Shown: piece by piece, positions 27,380 to 35,976 of the stretch
How the letters are laid out: each line of letters starts with the position of its first letter
How positions within the stretch are numbered: position 1 is the first letter of the stretch
NCBI GenBank assembly: GCA_003104905.1
Contig: PQAS01000002.1
Location: 1 to 64,000 of the forward strand
Source: Candidatus Methanoperedentaceae archaeon
GTDB lineage: Archaea; Halobacteriota; Methanosarcinia; Methanosarcinales; Methanoperedenaceae
Reading direction: 5' to 3'
DNA: 64,000 nucleotides
The notes under the pieces: model-generated
Database searches by the model: none
Told to the model about the DNA's origin: nothing
Seen by the model: only the letters and a program-made list of their open reading frames with translations
Translations under genes and position numbers: made by a program

Positions 27380-28348
27380 TTACTTCTTTCTCAGAATATA
27401 GAATACGGCCATTAGCGAAATTAATCCGGTAATACCTATAAATCCCGGCACTCCAGGTGCTGCTGCGGTTTCAGTTGGCACAGGAGCGGATTTCACGAGG
27501 TCTTCAGCATCTTTTATCTCCGAATTCGCAGAATCTATTACATCCTCGAAATGAGTTAGATTGAATTCATGCCACATTGGCGCAAGCTCTCCAAGCGTTT
27601 TTAGTGCATTATCCGTATACTTTTCAGCCTGTGCAACATCAGTTCCATTTTTCTTTGCCCAGAAAATATCCTGTCTTGCATTATCAATATTGAATTTCAA
27701 TTTATTTACTTTTCTTAGCATATCTTCTGCTTTTAATGGTATGTCATACGGTGCTACTTTCTTATAGATAGAATGGCAGTTCCCGCAGGAATTCCTGAAA
27801 TCTTCAGGGTTAAGTACAGTGAAGGTATGAGGGTGATGGCATGTCGTGCATGTTGGAGCAAGCTGCAATGATTCAAGCTTCCGAAAATGCGTGCTATTCT
27901 CAAAATTATCCAGTTCTTGTGAATGGCATTTACCGCATGTCTTGGGAACATTGGTATAATAAACAGGACTTTCAGGGTCTGTAATATTCTTAAAATCTAT
28001 GTGCGCTTTTTCTTTGGTAGCCTGCTTCGGATCGCCTCCATGGCAGGCCTCGCATGTAACTCCCTTCAGAGCGTGAACCGATTCCGCCCATTGCTGGAAA
28101 TTAGCGGTCGCCAGCTGTCTTACCCTGTCTTCATGGCATTCCAGAGAACATTCGGCATTCCTTTCAAGATGCTGAATCCTTATCTGATTAAACCGTTTTT
28201 GTTCTTCAATAAATGGCGTCAAAGTCTTATGACAATCCACACATGAATTTTCAGAAGCATTCACATCAGGAAGAAATACCAAAATTCCTGTTAAAATTAA
28301 AAATACAATTAAGATTTTATCAAATGATATCATTCGCATTTTATTCAA
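27380..28348 (-). CDS. Six-haem-motif cytochrome with PGF-type tail
   Basis: The 322-residue first gene of the electron-transfer operon. A signal peptide (about 10-30) is followed by CVDCH, CSLECH (CX3CH), CEACH, CGKCH, CTTCH and CGNCH, then a helical haem-free domain. The C-terminus has a PGVPGF-hydrophobic-RKK tail, which is the arrangement of archaeosortase substrates. It is a close paralogue of 23687-24661, including the odd CX3CH site, so the two probably arose by duplication within the operon. It would be attached to the outer surface. Confidence 0.9.
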   Translation of the reverse strand: MNKMRMISFDKILIVFLILTGILVFLPDVNASENSCVDCHKTLTPFIEEQKRFNQIRIQHLERNAECSLECHEDRVRQLATANFQQWAESVHALKGVTCEACHGGDPKQATKEKAHIDFKNITDPESPVYYTNVPKTCGKCHSQELDNFENSTHFRKLESLQLAPTCTTCHHPHTFTVLNPEDFRNSCGNCHSIYKKVAPYDIPLKAEDMLRKVNKLKFNIDNARQDIFWAKKNGTDVAQAEKYTDNALKTLGELAPMWHEFNLTHFEDVIDSANSEIKDAEDLVKSAPVPTETAAAPGVPGFIGITGLISLMAVFYILRKK

Positions 28349-28517
28349 ACCTTCCGTTTTATATACTTACGTTTTGATTTATATCGTTTTAAAGGTATCG
28401 TTTTTTCTAATTTCAACTAACCCGTTATTTTCTTATTTATAACTTTTGGTTTCGTTTTTTCGGTGCAGAGTACGGATATTTTTTCGGATTATCCGGTTTC
28501 ATTTTTTCCAAATCATT

Positions 28518-28527
28518 TATTTAAATA
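28518..28527 (+). promoter_or_regulatory. TATA box of rpiA
   Basis: TTTAAATA lies about 25 bases before the rpiA ATG at 28549. There is no ribosome-binding sequence, so a leaderless message is expected. Confidence 0.5.
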
Positions 28528-28548
28528 AAAGACATTAAAGCGCTCATT

Positions 28549-29229
28549 ATGAAGAAATCTATCCATAATCCCAAGCAGGCAGCCGGAGAACAGGCAGCCC
28601 GGCTTGTAAAAAATAATATGGTCGTGGGGCTTGGCACAGGTTCCACCACGGCATATGCAATAAAAGAATTGGGACGGCAAATAGAAAATGGCCTGAAGAT
28701 CAAGGGTGTTCCAACATCACACCAGTCGGCATTTCTGGCTGTCGAGAACGGCATTCCGCTTACAACACTTGATGAACATCCGATCCTTGATATTGACATT
28801 GACGGTGCAGACCAGTTCGCGAATTTCATAGCAATAAAAGGCGGCGGAGCGGCTCATCTACGGGAAAAAATCGTAGCGGAGTCAGCAAAAAAGTTTGTTG
28901 TAATATTGGATGAATCAAAAATGGCTGATGTTTTGAACCATTCAGTTCCGCTTGAAGTCATACCATGTGCTCGCAGACTTGTCGAAAGAAATATTGCAGG
29001 ACTCGGCGGAAAAACGGAAGTGAGAATGGGAGTTAATAAGGACGGGCCTGTCATATCGGATAATGGAAATTTCATTATGGATGCCGATTTCGGGGATATC
29101 GATGACCCAATTTCATTAAATAAAGAGCTTTCGTATTGCACCGGCATTGTGGAACACGGAATATTCACCGATGTAAATGTAGTATATATAGGGAAAAAGG
29201 ACGGAACTGTAGAAATATCGGAATCTTAA
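28549..29229 (+). CDS. rpiA: Ribose-5-phosphate isomerase A
   Basis: A 226-residue enzyme interconverting ribose 5-phosphate and ribulose 5-phosphate, which supplies pentose for nucleotides. Family motifs are intact: VGLGTGSTTAYAI (residues about 26-38), IDIDGADQ (about 83-90), KGGGAAHLREKI (about 97-108) with the catalytic lysine and glutamate region, and the C-terminal GIVEHGIF. Full length. Its TAA stop shares bases with the stop of the convergent nucleotidyltransferase. Confidence 0.96.
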   Translation: MKKSIHNPKQAAGEQAARLVKNNMVVGLGTGSTTAYAIKELGRQIENGLKIKGVPTSHQSAFLAVENGIPLTTLDEHPILDIDIDGADQFANFIAIKGGGAAHLREKIVAESAKKFVVILDESKMADVLNHSVPLEVIPCARRLVERNIAGLGGKTEVRMGVNKDGPVISDNGNFIMDADFGDIDDPISLNKELSYCTGIVEHGIFTDVNVVYIGKKDGTVEISES

Positions 29230-30401
29230 GAACCTTTAATATTATTCCCAAAATCCTCATTCCCAAGGTTCTCACTTACTTTACTTCCATTTTTTACCCT
29301 GACTTCAGGCCATATCCTTACCATTGAATTAACAGTCACTTCATCCCCGATAATAACCCTCGGACCGATGACTGTCCCCGTTTCCAGTATGCACGAATCT
29401 TTCACTTTAGTACCATTATCGATAATAGCACTTGAAACCGCAGTATTTGAGCCGATCTCAACATTATTGAATATATATGAAGAAAGGATCCTTGAGTTGT
29501 TGCCAATTTTACAATTTGAGCCGATCGATGTATAAGGACCGATCAGGACTTTGTCCCCTATAGTCGTATTTTCCCCGATTACAATAGGGCCTACTATAGT
29601 TGAATTTGAACCGAGGGATACATCATGTCCGATATCGATTGGGCCTGTTACTCTTGCATCCCTGATGTTCAGACGCCCCGATATTTTGGTACCCGGCATC
29701 TGTTCAAGCATCCATCTGCATGCTTCCCTGTAAGCTTGCGGATTCCCTATATCTGTCCACTTTCCATGCACAAGGAAACCATTGATGTTTTTACCTTTTT
29801 TCATAATATCCGGAAAAAGGTCTTTTGCAAAATCGTATTTCTTTCCGGGGATCCATTTCATTACCTCCGGATCGCAAACATATATGCCTGTGCTTGCAAG
29901 GTTACTGAATATTTCCCCGGGCCCTGGTTTCTCAAAGAACCGATTGATCCTGTTATTTACATCAAGATCTGCTATACCATAATCCCGCGGGTCATCAATT
30001 GGGAGAAGGCCTATTGTCACAAGTGCATCGTTCTTGTCATGGAAACGCACAAATTCACGAAGTTCAAGGTCCATCACATGGTCTCCCCCTACAACCATGA
30101 AAGGTTCACCTTCAAACAGCTCTTCGGCGTTCTTTACTCCCCCTGCCGTTCCCAGCTTTTCCTTTTCATGCACATATTCTATATGTACGCCATACATGCT
30201 TCCGTCGCCAAGTGCGGCTTCAATTTCTCCTCCGAGATAACCCAGTGTAAGCACGATATCATTGAAACCCTCAATAGCCAGATGTTCCACAAGATGGACT
30301 AATGATGGCTTGTTCAACAGGGGGATCATAGGCTTTGGCCTATCAAAAGTTAATGGACGAAGTCTTGTCCCTTCGCCGCCGCACATTATGCAAGTTTTCA
30401 T
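29226..30401 (-). CDS. Sugar-phosphate nucleotidyltransferase
   Basis: A 391-residue enzyme with an N-terminal nucleotidyltransferase domain (MCGGEGTRLRPLT, GDHVMD metal-site aspartate, FFEKP) and a C-terminal left-handed beta-helix of hexapeptide repeats (about 245-375). This layout is shared by archaeal mannose-1-phosphate guanylyltransferases and glucose-1-phosphate thymidylyl/uridylyltransferases. The substrate cannot be decided by eye; GDP-mannose synthesis for glycans is a reasonable guess. It overlaps rpiA tail to tail by four bases. Confidence 0.9.
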   Translation of the reverse strand: MKTCIMCGGEGTRLRPLTFDRPKPMIPLLNKPSLVHLVEHLAIEGFNDIVLTLGYLGGEIEAALGDGSMYGVHIEYVHEKEKLGTAGGVKNAEELFEGEPFMVVGGDHVMDLELREFVRFHDKNDALVTIGLLPIDDPRDYGIADLDVNNRINRFFEKPGPGEIFSNLASTGIYVCDPEVMKWIPGKKYDFAKDLFPDIMKKGKNINGFLVHGKWTDIGNPQAYREACRWMLEQMPGTKISGRLNIRDARVTGPIDIGHDVSLGSNSTIVGPIVIGENTTIGDKVLIGPYTSIGSNCKIGNNSRILSSYIFNNVEIGSNTAVSSAIIDNGTKVKDSCILETGTVIGPRVIIGDEVTVNSMVRIWPEVRVKNGSKVSENLGNEDFGNNIKGS

Positions 30402-30620
30402 TAAAGCACCCTTCTTGGAATTGGCATCGGAGTATATAGATATAACTCACTCTTAAAACGATGGTCTTGCATTAAAACCAAATTTTTAAATATAAAGTCC
30501 ATCATATACATGTAATTGGTACGTTAGATTAGGGTGGTAATCAAACATTCCAGTGGAGATGCAGAATTGTATTTTTATTTTCCTTAATATTACGCATCAA
30601 CTAGGTGGATAAAGGGAGAA

Positions 30621-30638
30621 ATGGATTATGGCATTTAA
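30621..30638 (+). other. Five-codon upstream frame overlapping the protease start
   Basis: AGGGAGAA is directly followed by ATG-GAT-TAT-GGC-ATT-TAA. This frame overlaps the likely start of the large metalloprotease at 30628. It could reduce or couple translation of the long gene, or the ribosome site could simply serve the second ATG. Confidence 0.35.
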
Positions 30639-33600
30639 TAAGCTAATTGGAAAAAAAGCATTATATCTTCTCATGACAGCTATATGCCTGGTAATATTGC
30701 TCGCCCCGAGCATTTATGCTGCACAAATCAGTCACATAGGTACGAATCAGAAAGTATTGGTCATTTGCGTAAAATGGAGTAATATATCAACAACCAGGAT
30801 GGCAAGCTGTTCTGATTGGGTCAGCGTTCTCAATAATGAAACAAATAATTTCTACAATCTTGCTACGTTCAGCCAGACAAATTTCATTTTTGAAACGCCC
30901 TCAGGTGGGCCTATAAATGGATGGTATGATCTGGGTTATCCTGTTGAAAATTATGGCTTCTGGACTACCGGGCAGGATGCCATAAGTCTAGCAGACCACG
31001 ATATCGATCTTGGTGGTTATAATAGAGTTTTTATTATCACCAACAACCCGGGTTTCGGAGGCCAGGGGGGCGGCCCATGGTGGTGGAAGGTCAATGAAAG
31101 CGCCGAAGCCACCTTCATGGAGGATGGCATATCAGTCGGGAAGCGATTCATGACACTTTCAATTATTAATGAATGGGCGGCACACAGCTTTGGTTATCCA
31201 TTTGATGAAGCGGCTTCTGTTGGTGCGCATGAGTTGGGCCATCAGTTGGGTCTTAGAACTCATTATGGCACCATATATTTCAATGGGCTTAGCCGCGATC
31301 CGATTGATCCGTGGGATATGATGGGACTAAGTCCGTCGCTAACTCATTTCATAGGGTGGTCAAAAGCAGAAAGGCAATGGATACCATCCGGACCTCGCAT
31401 CAATATTGTCGGCCCACCGGTTGTATCGGATATTGATGCAACGTTGACCCTTAATCCCCTGGAAGTCAATAGTGCAGGGATTCAGATAATCAAGATACCA
31501 TTTACTACAACAAATCCATTTATGGGATATGTTGTAGAAAACAGGAAAAATATAAATACAGACCAGTATCTTCCAGGTGAAGGAGTACTTGTTTCATTAG
31601 TGGATGAAAGTAAGAGTATCAGTCCTCCTCCCGTAATAGTAATGGAAAATCCGATTTATCCCGGGGATCTCAGTCGAGCCCCATTGAAAGCGGGTGAATC
31701 GTTCAATGACCCTGCACGTAACATAAGCGTTGGCATAGTCAGCCAATCCGGAAATAATTACAATGTAAGGATACAATATAAGCTTCCGCCTGGAGGCAGC
31801 CCTGATCCAATGATATTAGACTGGGGTGCGCCGCCATACGAAACAGCAGATATCTGGGTAGATAGTGAAAAAAATGGGTGGGGAACTTATAGATATACTG
31901 ACGGATCGGGCAATCCAGTAGGTAATGGTGATGATGCATGGGTCGGCAGGAACAACAGAATTTATGCTAAAGTGCACAATACGGGCACAGCTCCTGCGTC
32001 CAATGTCAGGGTTCAGGTATATTCCAATTCACCACCGGGCATGGGAGACGCCGGTGAAGACTGGGATTACCTTGGCACCATCGTATTTCCATATATTCCC
32101 GCCGGTGGATCAGCACAGGATTTTGTCATATGGAATCCCACCGTTGGAAGACATACATGTATCAAAGCCCAGATTCAACCATATCCAGGTGAATCAAGTG
32201 AATCCAATAATCATGCACAGGAAAATGTAGATCATTTTGACACAACAAGCGGCAGTCCTTTCCAACCTGTGGCACAGAATATAACAGTGTATAATCCATC
32301 CGATACCAACGATACGCCGGTCCATTTTAATGTCAGGGACATTCCCCCGGGATGGGCAGCAAGAGTAGATCCTGCTGATATGATCCTTCCGAAAGGAGGT
32401 AACAATACCGTGATCTTCGAAGTGTTTCCTTCCGGTCCGCCCGGTGCATCCCCGACAGGCAGTCAAATATCAGAACTTACCTTAAGAAGCTATACTTCAT
32501 TAAACCTGTCAAGAAATTCAATCCTGACTATTGCCAGAGATTTGAAATTCCATGTGTCTGAGACTTCCGAGGTCAGTTTCTATCCATCCTTGAATAAGAT
32601 AAGAGGGGCCGTTTCCAGGCTCATATCATTGAACAATTTGAGTGTGACAAAATGGGATGCGATGAACTTCCCTGCATTGCTGTATGACATAAACAATAAT
32701 AGATCAACCGAGACTTTGTATATCGACCAGGGAGCCTTGCGCAATAATAGAACTATTGCTAAAGAAAATCTCTGGTACAAGACAGGAAGAGCGGCTCAAA
32801 AATATAAAGTATTCAAAAATAAAAATCTTTCTGTTGAGAACGGTCTTGATAAGAACTTTAATCAGCAACCTTTTGGAGGATATTATGCTCTTGTAGGATT
32901 GTTCGGGGAACAATATGTTGCGTTAAATGGTAATGTCGGAAAGCTTTCAAAGCTTATTCTCGAGCAAGAGGATTTCGACCGGAAAGTTATGTCAGTAGGT
33001 GGATCGTGGGATATGGGAGATGGCTGGATCTTGAAAATACAGGCGGTGGATGCCAGAGCAAGCCCAAGAAATGTATGGTTCACCCTCACCAGAGACGGTG
33101 TCATACTTGATGAAAGGGTCGCCTCCCAGGGTGAGGTATATACTTTTTCACAGAATCTCTCTGATGAAAAGAATGTCCCGGTGTTTGTGACATATATTGA
33201 TGCGGTATTTGTGGGTTCGACCACAGATTTGGTTCAGCTCAAATATTCATGGTTGATCTCAAATTCGATCATGGAATTGAAGGCAGGGGATAGGTTTGGC
33301 ATATTGGAAGTTGTCAATGAATCCCAGAGCACTGGATTTACAGGTAAACCTATAATAGAAGCTTATATTCCCTTTTATGATACTTTTATTCCCATCGGAG
33401 GGGTTGAAGCATGGGTTCACCTGGTCAATCCCACGGATATTAATTGCAGAGTAAATCAAAAAGAAATTAGTCCCTACGTTAGTATTCAGGGCCGGCTTTC
33501 GCCGCCCATTGAAAATGCACTGATATCAGTAGAATTTACCCTGAAAAATATGCGTGAAGTTAAGTTTGCCACAACTAATTCGATGGGGATTTATTCTATC

Positions 33601-34026
33601 AGGTACCTGCCAAAAGATAATGGTGTATGGGAATCACAGGCATTCTATAGCGGAGATAATAAGTATGAAGCGGCAGAATCCAATGTTTGCAGATTTGAGG
33701 AAAAAGATCTTTCAAGCATAAGTGGCCGGAAGTTGAATGACACGAACGGAAATCAGAAAGTCGATGAAGGTGAGATGGGACTTCCCAAATGGACAATACA
33801 ACTAACAAAACCTGATGGAACAACTGTGACTACAAATACCGGCAGGAATGGCAGTTATGTTTTCAAAGGGCTTCTTGCAGGCAGTTATGTTGTGGAAGAG
33901 AAACCGAAAAAAGGGTGGATACAAACATATCCTCCCCGAGGAAAATATATTGTAAATATTTCAACTGGAAAGGATCTGATAGATGTAAATTTCCTGAATC
34001 ATAGAGAAAGTATCAGAGTAACATAA
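30628..34026 (+). CDS. Large secreted M6-like metalloprotease
   Basis: The 1132-residue protein has a signal peptide (about 10-31) and a metalloprotease domain with HELGHQLGLRTHYG, the zinc site, at about residues 201-214, as in immune-inhibitor-A (M6) peptidases. A CARDB-like beta domain follows (about 390-540), then further beta domains. A final SdrD/Cna-B-like domain (about 1030-1120) starts SGRKLNDTNGNQKVDEGE, a calcium-binding-type loop. No C-terminal anchor is visible. The ATG at 30628 gives the proper signal peptide. It converges on the secretion-motor operon with nine bases between stops. Confidence 0.85.
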   Translation: MAFNKLIGKKALYLLMTAICLVILLAPSIYAAQISHIGTNQKVLVICVKWSNISTTRMASCSDWVSVLNNETNNFYNLATFSQTNFIFETPSGGPINGWYDLGYPVENYGFWTTGQDAISLADHDIDLGGYNRVFIITNNPGFGGQGGGPWWWKVNESAEATFMEDGISVGKRFMTLSIINEWAAHSFGYPFDEAASVGAHELGHQLGLRTHYGTIYFNGLSRDPIDPWDMMGLSPSLTHFIGWSKAERQWIPSGPRINIVGPPVVSDIDATLTLNPLEVNSAGIQIIKIPFTTTNPFMGYVVENRKNINTDQYLPGEGVLVSLVDESKSISPPPVIVMENPIYPGDLSRAPLKAGESFNDPARNISVGIVSQSGNNYNVRIQYKLPPGGSPDPMILDWGAPPYETADIWVDSEKNGWGTYRYTDGSGNPVGNGDDAWVGRNNRIYAKVHNTGTAPASNVRVQVYSNSPPGMGDAGEDWDYLGTIVFPYIPAGGSAQDFVIWNPTVGRHTCIKAQIQPYPGESSESNNHAQENVDHFDTTSGSPFQPVAQNITVYNPSDTNDTPVHFNVRDIPPGWAARVDPADMILPKGGNNTVIFEVFPSGPPGASPTGSQISELTLRSYTSLNLSRNSILTIARDLKFHVSETSEVSFYPSLNKIRGAVSRLISLNNLSVTKWDAMNFPALLYDINNNRSTETLYIDQGALRNNRTIAKENLWYKTGRAAQKYKVFKNKNLSVENGLDKNFNQQPFGGYYALVGLFGEQYVALNGNVGKLSKLILEQEDFDRKVMSVGGSWDMGDGWILKIQAVDARASPRNVWFTLTRDGVILDERVASQGEVYTFSQNLSDEKNVPVFVTYIDAVFVGSTTDLVQLKYSWLISNSIMELKAGDRFGILEVVNESQSTGFTGKPIIEAYIPFYDTFIPIGGVEAWVHLVNPTDINCRVNQKEISPYVSIQGRLSPPIENALISVEFTLKNMREVKFATTNSMGIYSIRYLPKDNGVWESQAFYSGDNKYEAAESNVCRFEEKDLSSISGRKLNDTNGNQKVDEGEMGLPKWTIQLTKPDGTTVTTNTGRNGSYVFKGLLAGSYVVEEKPKKGWIQTYPPRGKYIVNISTGKDLIDVNFLNHRESIRVT

Positions 34027-34035
34027 AGGAATATT

Positions 34036-35973
34036 TCATACCATCGACCGAAAGATCACTCTTGAAACGATGGTCGTTACCGTGAATACCATTATCGACA
34101 CAGGCAGCCTCTGCCCCAGATCGTACATGAATTGGGGTCTATCATCCCCATACTCTATTCCACCCGCAAACCGCGTAAGGATTATCACAAGAAGGACCAT
34201 GTAAATTCCCACCACAAGCAGGAAAATATCGGGAGAGACGCTCTGTGTCATTCCCGTTCCTGCTTCTGTCATAAAATCCCCTATATTGTATTCATCCGGC
34301 AAATTGCGGGACTCTTTTGAGATATTGAGCAATATCTTCTGGATCACCTCCGAAAGAGCAAGCGTCACGCCTGCGATAAGCGGGGCAAAAATAATGGCTG
34401 TTGACCCCATAGTGGAAGTTACATCATAAAGCGACCTTCTGATATTTGTTTCCACATCCTGCAATTCCTTGAGATGGTCCGCAATTTTTATGATAGCCAT
34501 ACCCGCTGCTTCATGGCTTCTATGAACACTCCGGGTGAGAAGCTTCATAATCGTATGTACCCTATCCGAATAAATGTCCTTGAATGCCCCATATTTCTCA
34601 TTGAAAATAGCGCCATGCAAAGTTGTCCGCATAGATGAAAGGTTTTTTGCAATATCTGCAAAGGCTTCCCCTATCTTTGATCCTTTCATAGTCTCGGAAG
34701 TATGCACAAAAGCTTCCTCTGCCGACCTTCCTTCAGAAATCCTTCGGCCAAGTATGAACATAGCGTCAGCAAACTCATTTTCGATTTGTTTAATATCGTC
34801 GCGTATTTTCTTATAGGGCATATATACTCCGAGGCAATATATCGTGATCATCGCAGTCATAGCCCACACGATCGGAAAAGTTGGCAATACCAATCCACCC
34901 ATAGCTTCTGTGGATATGATATTTAATGGATTGTAAAAATCAAGAAGAATATACCCTGAAGAACCTATGGCTGCCCCGGCTATCAACGTGACTATAATAA
35001 TATTTTTCCGGATTGAGGCAATATTGGAAAGTTCAGGATGTCCGGCAGATATGTTTGGCGGTGAAAAAGCTGCAGGACGCTGCAGTAAAATATACTCTGA
35101 ATATAATAAAGTAAAAAGAGGTAAACCAATATCGTAAATTATAACAAGGGTCACAGTATCCATCCTTACGCCCACAATGCTTACAGCCGGGATCAATGCT
35201 ACAAGGGCAAGGGGGATCAATATGAAAATCGAGTATAGAACATATGTAGGGGTTTTAAGTTTAGCTGCAAACGCATCCATCAATGTTTTTGTCCCCTCAA
35301 GAACTATATCAAGTGATTTGTTAAGAGTCATAATCCTCTGGGCTTCATCGGGTTCACTGTTAGAACTTTTTACGAGATGGAGCGACCGCTTGAAATATTC
35401 ACTGTTTTTACCCCACTGGTCCGCAAATTCGATAAGCGCTTCATCTATATTGCTATATACGCGAATATGAATGTCCCAAACTAATTTTTTTAAGTCCTTT
35501 GCCAGCGGCCGTAGGGAATTATCAGCTGCAAAAATTATGGCTCTTTCCATATTCGGAACAAGCTTCATTGACATAACGATATAACTCTGTATTTCCGGAA
35601 TATCACCCAGTGTGTAGATTCTTAAGAATTTTGCATGAATTTTAGGATATTCACTCAAATATATCATTGAAGCAATGGGAACTACCGCAGTGAAAAACAG
35701 GATAAGAATTATGGAATTTCTTTCATATATGAAAATGTTGAAAATAATTATATCAAGACTTATCAATAAAATAAATAAGAACAGGCTGCATGCGTATGAA
35801 AGTATGTGTGTTTCCCACGGCTCCAGATCAAATCCTGAAAAATCCATTGCATCAAGGAACTCTTTGCTCACCGTCTTTTCGCTTTTTTTCTTGTATTTAT
35901 CAAGATCGCCAACAATCCAGCTAAAGTGTTTCACTGAAAAACAGCAAGCACGGCAATAAAAATTCTGATCCAT
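34036..35973 (-). CDS. FlaJ/TadC-type secretion platform protein
   Basis: The 645-residue integral membrane protein is a double T2SSF protein of the archaeal FlaJ/type IV pilus family. Two helical cytoplasmic domains (about 110-215 and 415-500) are separated by clusters of membrane spans. It forms the platform on which the partner ATPase turns. Two cysteine pairs near the N-terminus (CRACC) are unusual. Three bases separate it from the ATPase stop. No pilin gene is next to it. Confidence 0.9.
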   Translation of the reverse strand: MDQNFYCRACCFSVKHFSWIVGDLDKYKKKSEKTVSKEFLDAMDFSGFDLEPWETHILSYACSLFLFILLISLDIIIFNIFIYERNSIILILFFTAVVPIASMIYLSEYPKIHAKFLRIYTLGDIPEIQSYIVMSMKLVPNMERAIIFAADNSLRPLAKDLKKLVWDIHIRVYSNIDEALIEFADQWGKNSEYFKRSLHLVKSSNSEPDEAQRIMTLNKSLDIVLEGTKTLMDAFAAKLKTPTYVLYSIFILIPLALVALIPAVSIVGVRMDTVTLVIIYDIGLPLFTLLYSEYILLQRPAAFSPPNISAGHPELSNIASIRKNIIIVTLIAGAAIGSSGYILLDFYNPLNIISTEAMGGLVLPTFPIVWAMTAMITIYCLGVYMPYKKIRDDIKQIENEFADAMFILGRRISEGRSAEEAFVHTSETMKGSKIGEAFADIAKNLSSMRTTLHGAIFNEKYGAFKDIYSDRVHTIMKLLTRSVHRSHEAAGMAIIKIADHLKELQDVETNIRRSLYDVTSTMGSTAIIFAPLIAGVTLALSEVIQKILLNISKESRNLPDEYNIGDFMTEAGTGMTQSVSPDIFLLVVGIYMVLLVIILTRFAGGIEYGDDRPQFMYDLGQRLPVSIMVFTVTTIVSRVIFRSMV

Positions 35974-35976
35974 ATA

